NCBI GenBank assembly: GCA_944363755.1
Contig: CALVVC010000051.1
Span: forward strand, 1-7,165
Source: an uncultured Bacilli bacterium
Lineage (GTDB): Bacteria > Bacillota_I > Bacilli_A > RF39 > UBA660
Reading direction: 5' to 3'
DNA: 7,165 nt
Part shown: positions 1 to 4,240 of the stretch, piece by piece
Layout: each line of letters begins with the position of its first letter
How positions within the stretch are numbered: the stretch's first letter is position 1
Notes under the pieces: model-generated
Told to the model about the DNA's origin: nothing
Database searches by the model: none
The model's input: the letters and a program-made list of their open reading frames with translations, nothing else
Program-made: the position numbers and the translations under genes

Positions 1-1685
1 TTAAAGATTAAAGCTTCCATAATTGCACTTATCTTATTACCAAGTCCTTCTTTCTTAGCAACTTTATATGCATTAACTACATAGACTTTAATATTATTAT
101 CTAAAATATATTTCTTATCTTCGCTACTTATCATTGAAAGAATCTCATCATCAGTCTTACTACTATTAAGAAGAAATACTCCATTCTTTTTTATTTTATT
201 AATAAATCTAAACTTAGCAAGATAAGCATCCTGTGTACAAACTAATAACTTAGCTTTACCAACATAATAAGTAGATCTAATAGGAGTCTTAGAAAATCTT
301 AAATGACTAAGAGTAACGCCACCTGACTTTTTAGAATCATATTGGAAATACCCTTGAACATAAGCATCAGTAGCATCTCCTGTTATTTTCATTAAATCTT
401 TACAAGCTGAAACCATTCCATCACTACCATAACCATAAACAAGGAATGATGTTTGGCCTCTATGAGGTAAATTAAAGTCTTTATCATAAGGAATACTTAA
501 ATTAGTAACATCATCATCAATTCCTATAGTAAAGTTATGATTAATAGTCTCTAAATTATCATATATTGCTTTTATCATAGATGGAGTTGTATCTTTACTA
601 GATAATCCATATCTACCACCTACTACTTTAATATCATTACCTAATGACTTAATAATATTATCTACATCAAGGAATAATGGTTCTCCTGTACTTCCCGCTT
701 CTTTAGTTCTATCTAGTACTGCAATCATTTTAACTGTTTTAGGAATACTCTTTAAGAAATATTCTCTTGAGAAAGGTCTATATAAATGTACTTCTACTAC
801 TCCAACTTTTTCGCTCGTTTCATTTAAGTAATCTACTACCTCTTTAATAGTCTCACAAACACTACCCATCGCAACTATTACTTTAGTAGCATCCCTTCTT
901 CCATAATAATTAAATGGTGCGTAGTTTCTTCCTGTTATTTTATTAACTTCTTGCATATAAGAATTAACTATGTCAGGTAACTCTAAATAGTATTTATTTC
1001 TAACTTCTGTCGCTTGAAAATAAATATCATCATTTTCACTAGTACCACGAGTAACAGGATTATCAGGATGAAGACTTCTCTTACGAAAAGCATCTAATTC
1101 CTTCTTATCAACTAACTTTTTTAATTTATTAGTATCAATAACATCTATTTTTTGTAGTTCATGACTTGTTCTAAAACCATCAAAGAAGTTCATAAAAGGA
1201 ACTCTACCTTTAATAGCAGATAAGTGTGCTACTCCAGTTAAATCCATTACTTCTTGAACTGATGATGATGCAAGTATTGCAAAACCTGTACTTCTAGCAG
1301 CATAAACATCTTGATGATCACCAAAGATTGATAAGGCGTGAGTTGCAAGACTTCTTGCAGCGACATTAATAACACAAGGAAGTAATTCTCCTGCTATTTT
1401 ATACATATTAGGTATCATTAATAAAAGACCTTGGCTAGCAGTATAAGTAGTAGTTAAACATCCTGCTTGAAGTGAACCATGAACCATACCAGCAGCCCCT
1501 GCTTCACTTTCCATTTCTACTACTTTAACAGGTTGATTAAAGTAATTAAGCTTCCCCTCACTTGCCCATTTATCAGTAAGTTCCGCCATAGGAGAAGCAG
1601 GAGTTATTGGATAAATACCTGCTACTTCTGTAAAATTATATGAAACATAACTACAAGCTTCATTTCCATCCATTATTTTCTTCAT
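1..1685 (-). CDS. nifJ: Pyruvate:ferredoxin (flavodoxin) oxidoreductase, N-terminal part, cut by window edge
   Basis: This enzyme oxidatively decarboxylates pyruvate with CoA to acetyl-CoA and CO2 and passes the electrons to ferredoxin or flavodoxin; it is a cytoplasmic hub of anaerobic fermentation. The 561 codons visible, from an ATG at 1685, align by eye with the start of the single-chain enzyme (usually about 1,170-1,200 aa). The N-terminal MDGNEA is followed by YPITPASPMAE (residues 25-35) and VVEMESEAGAAG (55-66). Thr28, Glu61 and Arg111 match the known pyruvate/thiamine-diphosphate contacts. ARSLATHALSIFGDHQDV occupies 110-127. Domain II spans about 260-400. Domain III begins near GYGSDG (about residue 417) and continues with QGYFQYDSKKSGGVT. 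The ferredoxin-like 4Fe-4S domain and the C-terminal cofactor domain lie off the left edge. No frameshift is seen. The SD is weak (AAAGAG). The gene is read from the divergent promoter block at 1722-1779. Confidence 0.96.
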   Translation of the reverse strand, partial: MKKIMDGNEACSYVSYNFTEVAGIYPITPASPMAELTDKWASEGKLNYFNQPVKVVEMESEAGAAGMVHGSLQAGCLTTTYTASQGLLLMIPNMYKIAGELLPCVINVAARSLATHALSIFGDHQDVYAARSTGFAILASSSVQEVMDLTGVAHLSAIKGRVPFMNFFDGFRTSHELQKIDVIDTNKLKKLVDKKELDAFRKRSLHPDNPVTRGTSENDDIYFQATEVRNKYYLELPDIVNSYMQEVNKITGRNYAPFNYYGRRDATKVIVAMGSVCETIKEVVDYLNETSEKVGVVEVHLYRPFSREYFLKSIPKTVKMIAVLDRTKEAGSTGEPLFLDVDNIIKSLGNDIKVVGGRYGLSSKDTTPSMIKAIYDNLETINHNFTIGIDDDVTNLSIPYDKDFNLPHRGQTSFLVYGYGSDGMVSACKDLMKITGDATDAYVQGYFQYDSKKSGGVTLSHLRFSKTPIRSTYYVGKAKLLVCTQDAYLAKFRFINKIKKNGVFLLNSSKTDDEILSMISSEDKKYILDNNIKVYVVNAYKVAKKEGLGNKISAIMEALIF

Positions 1686-1721
1686 ATATTATTATCACTC
1701 TTTTCTATCGTTTCTAAATTT

Positions 1722-1750
1722 ATTATATAATAAAATTATGTTTTTATCTA
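1722..1750 (-). promoter_or_regulatory. Promoter for the pyruvate:ferredoxin oxidoreductase gene
   Basis: On the minus strand a perfect TATAAT (1727-1722) lies 17 bp from TAGATA (1750-1745), a four-of-six match to the sigma-A -35. Predicted transcription start is near 1715, giving a leader of about 30 nt. The same arrangement precedes the 851-aa gene at 6992-7020. Confidence 0.65.
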
Positions 1751-1777
1751 TCTATTTAGAAAAAATAATGGTACAAT
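1749..1777 (+). promoter_or_regulatory. Extended -10 promoter for the 146-aa gene
   Basis: TGGTACAAT (1769-1777) is an extended -10 element (TGnTAnAAT). The -35 position is weak, as often tolerated with a TG extension. It overlaps the -35 of the opposing promoter through a TATCTATCTA run, so the two divergent promoters probably compete. Predicted start is near 1784. Confidence 0.6.
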
Positions 1778-1836
1778 GTGAATGAGAAAGAATAAAATTT
1801 CAAAAAATATTACATTATGTGGATAAGTAGTAAAAT

Positions 1837-2277
1837 ATGAATAAAATAGAATGCACAAAGCCAAATATTTCTGAATATGGATTTATAAGGCTTTACAGTG
1901 CAATTGTAATCTTGCAAGGTAAAAATCCTATATTTGAAAATCATGAATTAGAAAAAGATTTATTTAAGTATTATGATAAAGAAGAATACAATTTCTTTTT
2001 TGAAGATATTGTAAAAAGAGAAGATAAAATATTTAAAGATAGTAGTTATTTAGATTTAAATGCTGGTTTAGGGCAAGGATATGCTTTAGGATTATTATTA
2101 CCACTACAAAGATCTAAAAATTTAAAATCTATTATTAATCTCTCTAGAGAAAATGCTAGTGAAATACTTTCATCATTTAATGAGAAACAGATAGTAGCAA
2201 TGGGAAATCTATGTAATGAAATGAATGAAGAAAATAACAAAAGGAATAATGGTACATTTACTAAAAAATTAAGTTAA
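1837..2277 (+). CDS. Hypothetical protein, 146 aa
   Basis: I do not recognise this protein. It is acidic to neutral overall, probably mostly helical, with one apolar stretch at about residues 74-92 (Leu/Gly/Ala-rich, LNAGLGQGYALGLLLPL). There is no signal peptide and no clear catalytic motif. It is the only protein gene on the plus strand. It has an extended -10 promoter about 60 bp upstream but only a poor SD (GGATAAG). A 7-residue upstream ORF (1817-1840) ends in a TGA that overlaps its ATG, so coupling could help initiation. The stop is only 4 bp before the -35 of the copy-1 antisense RNA promoter. No terminator lies between, so read-through would attach the antisense RNA to this mRNA. The 64-aa ORF on the opposite strand is a shadow. 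Function is unknown; a phage- or defence-related role is possible but not shown. Confidence 0.75.
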   Translation: MNKIECTKPNISEYGFIRLYSAIVILQGKNPIFENHELEKDLFKYYDKEEYNFFFEDIVKREDKIFKDSSYLDLNAGLGQGYALGLLLPLQRSKNLKSIINLSRENASEILSSFNEKQIVAMGNLCNEMNEENNKRNNGTFTKKLS

Positions 2278-2281
2278 AATT

Positions 2282-2310
2282 TTGACAAAAATTAATATTT
2301 ATGATACTAT
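2282..2310 (+). promoter_or_regulatory. Promoter of antisense RNA, copy 1
   Basis: TTGACA (2282-2287), a 17-bp spacer and TACTAT (2305-2310) preceded by TGA form a near-consensus extended sigma-A promoter. It is stronger by consensus than the opposing peptide promoter (TTGTTC), as expected for an antitoxin RNA made in excess. Predicted start is about 2317. Confidence 0.85.
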
Positions 2311-2334
2311 GAATATGTAAAAGAAATTTACATA

Positions 2335-2380
2335 AAATAAAAAATGAGGAACATTTAGGTTGCAAGTGAATGTCACCTCA
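2335..2380 (-). terminator. Terminator of peptide mRNA, copy 1
   Basis: On the minus strand TGAGGTGACATT (2380-2369) pairs with AATGTTCCTCA (2355-2345), with one bulge, and is followed by TTTTTTATTTT. This gives a peptide mRNA of roughly 2563-2335. Read from the plus strand, the same DNA forms the main 5' hairpin of the antisense RNA. Confidence 0.75.
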
Positions 2381-2394
2381 TATATTCTATGTGT

Positions 2395-2426
2395 GGCACT
2401 CTAATGCAGAGTGTCTATTTTATTTT
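2395..2426 (+). terminator. Terminator of antisense RNA, copy 1
   Basis: GGCACTCT pairs with AGAGTGTC across a 5-nt loop, then TATTTTATTTT follows on the plus strand. The T-tract also encodes the C-terminal Lys-Ile-Lys and stop of the peptide on the other strand. Confidence 0.85.
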
Positions 2427-2510
2427 GAAGGTTAGAACTAAGAAAGAAAGACTCAATAAAATTAAAGGAATAAGCTTTAGTACTTTTATAATAAAAGTCT
2501 TTGTCTTCAT
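2415..2510 (-). CDS. 31-aa hydrophobic basic peptide, putative type I toxin, copy 1
   Basis: The peptide reads MKTKTFIIKVLKLIP, then an apolar run, then TFKIK. It has four Lys in the first 12 residues, a hydrophobic span at about 13-28, Lys29 and Lys31, and no acidic residue. This is the profile of a single membrane-spanning peptide with basic ends, as in membrane-damaging type I toxins. An ideal AGGAGG (2523-2518) lies 7 nt before the ATG and is buried in a hairpin. Copy 2 differs at 8 of 96 bases: four are synonymous and the other three residue changes are conservative (L16V, L19F, S22A), which argues that it is translated. An antisense RNA covers its 3' end. I do not recognise the sequence as Fst, TxpA, BsrG or Ldr. 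Alternatives are a bacteriocin-like or regulatory membrane peptide. Confidence 0.82.
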   Translation of the reverse strand: MKTKTFIIKVLKLIPLILLSLSFLVLTFKIK

Positions 2511-2517
2511 ACCTTTT

Positions 2518-2541
2518 CCTCCTTTCCTATAGAATAGGAGG
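2518..2541 (-). promoter_or_regulatory. SD-sequestering hairpin in peptide mRNA leader, copy 1
   Basis: In the mRNA, CCTCCTATTC (2541-2532) folds on GGAAAGGAGG (2527-2518) with a TATA loop and one A-A mismatch. The whole AGGAGG is paired. Occlusion of the SD is a recurrent feature of type I toxin mRNAs. Confidence 0.8.
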
Positions 2542-2553
2542 CGACACCCACAT
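2527..2553 (-). CDS. Possible 8-codon leader ORF (MWVSPPIL), copy 1
   Basis: Ten nt from the predicted mRNA 5' end, ATG opens an 8-codon ORF ending in TAG just before the SD of the 31-aa peptide. The first four nt of the mRNA, AGGA, lie 6 nt before this ATG and could act as a minimal SD. Ribosomes on this ORF would melt the anti-SD arm, resembling the mok-hok arrangement. It is identical in copy 2, but so is nearly all of the leader, so conservation alone does not prove translation. Confidence 0.35.
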   Translation of the reverse strand: MWVSPPIL

Positions 2554-2569
2554 AAATGTTCCTATAAAT

Positions 2570-2598
2570 ATAGTATCATATTAAACTCTATAGAACAA
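2570..2598 (-). promoter_or_regulatory. Promoter of peptide mRNA, copy 1
   Basis: On the minus strand TTGTTC (2598-2593), a 17-bp spacer and TGATACTAT (TACTAT at 2575-2570) form an extended -10 promoter. The predicted start at about 2563 gives an mRNA beginning AGGAACATTTA, the segment repeated in inverse at the 3' end. Confidence 0.78.
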
Positions 2599-2619
2599 GA
2601 AAAATATGTAATAAATTAG

Positions 2620-2635
2620 TTACGAATTTTCGTAA
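2620..2635. repeat. 16-bp palindrome upstream of peptide promoter, copy 1
   Basis: TTACGAATTTTCGTAA has 7-bp arms around a 2-bp centre. It lies 21 bp upstream of the peptide -35 and 3 bp past the stop of the 378-aa gene. It is unchanged in copy 2. It could be an operator, or a weak terminator for the upstream gene; no T-tract follows on the minus strand. Confidence 0.6.
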
Positions 2636-2638
2636 ATA

Positions 2639-3775
2639 TTATATGCTAATAGATTTTATACCTTTCATCTCAATTATTTTTTTATTAACCTTTTGATTAG
2701 CAGTTAAACAGTCATAAAAAACTGCATCTTTTTCATTTTCAAAATAATCTCTACTTTCTCTTATATCATCTCTAGACATATTATAAACTGCTTTAGATAG
2801 AGCTATTAGTGCTTGTTCAGTATTAGCATTCTCTACTAAATTAGGTATTCTTTCTCCAGATAAAATTAAAATTTCATAATTAGCAGTCAGAATCTCTTCC
2901 ATTAATAACTCTTTAAATCTTGTATCACTAGCTTCAAGTTTTTTATAATCTTCAAATAATTTAGATAATAATTTATCACGTTTTTCTTTATTTAAATATT
3001 TAGGATTAGAAACTCTAGTATTTCCTTCTTCTAAAACACCTTTATCTAACATATGAGCTCTTTTAACTTGTAAATTAATAATAAATAATTCTTGTTCATC
3101 ATCTAAATATAATTCTTCTGCATAATCACTTTTATTCATCTCCCAATTCTCTTCAAAATCTTCAATAGATATTCTTTGTTTTTTATATTTTTCCCTTTCA
3201 TTCTTTAAAATTGTTAAAAGTGGTAAATCATCTTTAGTTACATCATTAAAAATTATTCCTCGTCTTTTTGCAGATTCTACTAATAATTCCAAATCTTGTT
3301 CTGTTAAATTATAATATTTAGTAGAAAATCCACAACATACACATTTTAAATTATTATCTACTAATACAAGTTGATGTTCACAAAACCTTTTATATCCACT
3401 ATCGTCTCTTATATCAAAAGTTATTTTTTCAAATAGTATATCACGTATTCTTCTTTCCTTCTCATCTATTAAATCATTTATATCGACATATTCTTTTAAG
3501 TCAGAAAAGGCATTATAAAGTTTATATATTATGTTTTGAATTTCATAAGGATTTTTTCCTTTGCTATTTTTATCTAACTCTAATAATTCTACTAAATATA
3601 ATTTATCACGTAAACTTAGTTTTGAATCATGAACTTCTTTATCTAATAACTCTACTTTTTCTTTTTTTAAATTCTCTATATCTTTTTTTAATTTAAAATA
3701 CTCTTTTCTTAATCCTTCAAACGTATCTTTATAATAATCAGAATCGTTTATTACAAAGTCATCTAATGTTTTCAT
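2639..3775 (-). CDS. Hypothetical protein, 378 aa, coiled coil with single putative zinc site
   Basis: I do not recognise this protein. Residues about 18-50 are Lys/Glu/Leu-rich and look coiled-coil, and most of the rest is probably helical. One compact cysteine cluster stands out: Cys132-x-His134-x10-Cys145-x2-Cys148-Gly, with an extra Cys147. This could form a zinc ribbon or knuckle holding two helical halves together. There is no signal peptide or membrane span, so it is likely cytoplasmic. The start is set by AGGGAGG (3792-3786) and a nearby TATAAT promoter. The gene is bracketed exactly by the two direct-repeat modules, with no other gene between them. No strong terminator follows, so read-through could enter the copy-1 peptide gene. 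The function is unknown; the zinc site hints at nucleic-acid or protein binding. Confidence 0.8.
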   Translation of the reverse strand: MKTLDDFVINDSDYYKDTFEGLRKEYFKLKKDIENLKKEKVELLDKEVHDSKLSLRDKLYLVELLELDKNSKGKNPYEIQNIIYKLYNAFSDLKEYVDINDLIDEKERRIRDILFEKITFDIRDDSGYKRFCEHQLVLVDNNLKCVCCGFSTKYYNLTEQDLELLVESAKRRGIIFNDVTKDDLPLLTILKNEREKYKKQRISIEDFEENWEMNKSDYAEELYLDDEQELFIINLQVKRAHMLDKGVLEEGNTRVSNPKYLNKEKRDKLLSKLFEDYKKLEASDTRFKELLMEEILTANYEILILSGERIPNLVENANTEQALIALSKAVYNMSRDDIRESRDYFENEKDAVFYDCLTANQKVNKKIIEMKGIKSISI

Positions 3776-3800
3776 AAATCTTAAACCTCCCTATGTCCTT

Positions 3801-3829
3801 ATTATATAATAATTATTATCTTAAGACTA
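3801..3829 (-). promoter_or_regulatory. Promoter of the 378-aa gene
   Basis: A perfect TATAAT on the minus strand (3806-3801) lies 17 bp from a poor -35, TAGTCT (3829-3824). The predicted start near 3794 leaves a leader of about 19 nt containing AGGGAGG. Confidence 0.55.
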
Positions 3830-3856
3830 GAAAAAGCGATAAGTTAATTTAAATTT

Positions 3857-3885
3857 TTGACAAAAATTAATATTTATGATACTAT
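3857..3885 (+). promoter_or_regulatory. Promoter of antisense RNA, copy 2
   Basis: TTGACA, a 17-bp spacer and TACTAT preceded by TGA. The whole element is identical to copy 1. Predicted start is about 3892. Confidence 0.85.
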
Positions 3886-3910
3886 GAATATGTAAAAGAA
3901 ATTTGCATAA

Positions 3911-3954
3911 AATAAAAAATGAGGAACATTTATTTTTGCACGTGAATGTCTCTC
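3911..3954 (-). terminator. Terminator of peptide mRNA, copy 2
   Basis: On the minus strand GAGAGACATT (3954-3945) pairs with AATGTTCCTC (3930-3921), with one mismatch and one wobble, followed by ATTTTTTATTTT. This matches the copy-1 terminator in position. Confidence 0.7.
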
Positions 3955-3974
3955 CAATGTTTTAATTGGTTAAA

Positions 3975-4012
3975 GCACTCTCAATGCTATTGATGAGTGT
4001 CTATTTTATTTT
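3975..4012 (+). terminator. Terminator of antisense RNA, copy 2
   Basis: GCACTCTCAAT pairs with ATTGA-T-GAGTGT (one bulged T) around a GCT loop, followed by CTATTTTATTTT. The stem is longer than in copy 1, yet the T-tract and the overlap with the peptide stop codon are kept. Confidence 0.83.
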
Positions 4013-4096
4013 GAAGGTTAGAACTAAGAAAGCAAGACTAAATAAAATAACAGGTATGAGCTTTAGCACTTTTATAATAAAAGTCTTTGTTTTCAT
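4001..4096 (-). CDS. 31-aa hydrophobic basic peptide, putative type I toxin, copy 2
   Basis: This is the same 31-residue peptide as copy 1 with three conservative changes (Val16, Phe19, Ala22) and four silent codon changes. Length, all Lys positions and Pro15 are kept, and there is still no acidic residue. The SD is AGGAG, 8 nt before the ATG, weakened by one base from the AGGAGG of copy 1; it remains inside the leader hairpin. The gene lies on the minus strand with its own promoter and a convergent antisense RNA. Membrane targeting and toxicity are inferred from composition and gene architecture, not from recognised homology. Confidence 0.82.
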   Translation of the reverse strand: MKTKTFIIKVLKLIPVILFSLAFLVLTFKIK

Positions 4097-4103
4097 GCCT
4101 TTT

Positions 4104-4127
4104 TCTCCTTTCCTATAGAATAGGAGG
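4104..4127 (-). promoter_or_regulatory. SD-sequestering hairpin in peptide mRNA leader, copy 2
   Basis: The anti-SD arm CCTCCTATTC (4127-4118) and loop are identical to copy 1. The SD arm has lost the outermost pair through a G-to-A change, so SD and hairpin are weakened together. Confidence 0.76.
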
Positions 4128-4139
4128 CGACACCCACAT
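4113..4139 (-). CDS. Possible 8-codon leader ORF (MWVSPPIL), copy 2
   Basis: This small ORF is identical to the copy-1 leader ORF, starts 10 nt from the predicted mRNA 5' end and stops before the SD of the 31-aa gene. Translation is not demonstrated; its position across the anti-SD arm is the reason to list it. Confidence 0.35.
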   Translation of the reverse strand: MWVSPPIL

Positions 4140-4155
4140 AAATGTTCCTACAAAT

Positions 4156-4184
4156 ATAGTATCACATTAATTTCTGCATAACAA
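4156..4184 (-). promoter_or_regulatory. Promoter of peptide mRNA, copy 2
   Basis: TTGTTA (4184-4179), a 17-bp spacer and TGATACTAT (TACTAT at 4161-4156). The spacer has diverged from copy 1 while hexamers, TG extension and spacing are kept. Predicted start is about 4149. Confidence 0.78.
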
Positions 4185-4204
4185 GAATAAATGTAATAAA
4201 TTAG

Positions 4205-4220
4205 TTACGAATTTTCGTAA
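4205..4220. repeat. 16-bp palindrome upstream of peptide promoter, copy 2
   Basis: TTACGAATTTTCGTAA, identical to 2620-2635, lies 20 bp upstream of the peptide -35. The bases between palindrome and -35 differ between copies, so the palindrome itself seems constrained. Confidence 0.6.
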
Positions 4221-4240
4221 ATACAAATTGACATTAAAAT

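Larger units (their letters stand above)
1722..1779. repeat. Divergent promoter block, copy A
   Basis: This 58-bp segment aligns without gaps to 6992-7049. It differs at only three positions (1740, 1767, 1771). It contains outward-facing promoter elements for both strands and sits between pyruvate:ferredoxin oxidoreductase (minus) and the 146-aa gene (plus). Sequence on either side of the block is not shared between the two sites, so the block looks like a duplicated or recombined regulatory cassette. Confidence 0.85.
2317..2426 (+). ncRNA. Antisense RNA (putative type I antitoxin), copy 1
   Basis: This predicted RNA of about 110 nt begins with a small 5' hairpin (GTAAA/TTTAC, 2317-2331). 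A longer hairpin follows at 2345-2380 (TGAGGAACATT paired with AATGTCACCTCA). It ends in an intrinsic terminator at 2395-2426. It is fully complementary to the 3' untranslated region of the peptide mRNA and touches the last codons of the 31-aa ORF. By analogy with convergent type I systems such as TxpA/RatA and BsrG/SR4, it would pair with the toxin mRNA 3' end to block translation or trigger decay. It carries no ORF with an SD. Ends are predicted from promoter and terminator positions. Confidence 0.78.
2270..2638. repeat. Peptide/antisense-RNA module, copy 1
   Basis: This unit is a direct repeat of 3840-4223. Both copies start at TAAGTTAA and end just after the palindrome TTACGAATTTTCGTAA. 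Copy 1 runs from the last codons of the 146-aa gene to the stop codon of the 378-aa gene, so it fills the whole intergenic gap. The peptide mRNA leader, peptide ORF and palindrome are the best-conserved parts; the antisense terminator region and promoter spacers have diverged. Confidence 0.9.
3892..4012 (+). ncRNA. Antisense RNA (putative type I antitoxin), copy 2
   Basis: This predicted RNA of about 120 nt has the same plan as copy 1. A 5' hairpin GTAAA/TTTGC keeps pairing through a G-U wobble. The main hairpin is at 3921-3954 and the terminator ends near 4012. An additional small hairpin, CCAAT/ATTGG (3954-3969), has no counterpart in copy 1. The central part differs enough from copy 1 that each antisense RNA should pair best with its own mRNA. 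Confidence 0.77.
3840..4223. repeat. Peptide/antisense-RNA module, copy 2
   Basis: This is the direct repeat of 2270-2638, in the same orientation and about 1,570 bp away. It is about 15 bp longer, because of extra bases before the antisense promoter and an enlarged antisense terminator region. It fills the gap between the 378-aa gene and the stop of the 67-aa gene. Confidence 0.9.

Noticed and set aside
1817..1840. Seven-residue upstream ORF (MWISSKI) whose TGA overlaps the ATG of the 146-aa gene, starting ATGTGG like the toxin leader ORF
   Set aside because: No SD precedes it, it lies at a different distance from the promoter, and the match to the toxin leader is about a dozen bases. Chance is likely in such AT-rich sequence.
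2046..2240. 64-aa ORF on the minus strand
   Set aside because: It lies wholly inside the 146-aa gene on the opposite strand and has no SD or promoter of its own, so it is most likely a shadow ORF.
2415..2510. 31-aa peptide as a leader peptide for attenuation of a downstream gene
   Set aside because: The mRNA ends at its own terminator right after the peptide and the next gene lies on the opposite strand, so there is nothing downstream to attenuate.
2270..4223. Insertion-sequence or CRISPR-type repeats
   Set aside because: There is no transposase, no terminal inverted repeats or target duplication at the module ends, and no short regularly spaced repeats. The repeats are explained by two peptide/antisense modules.
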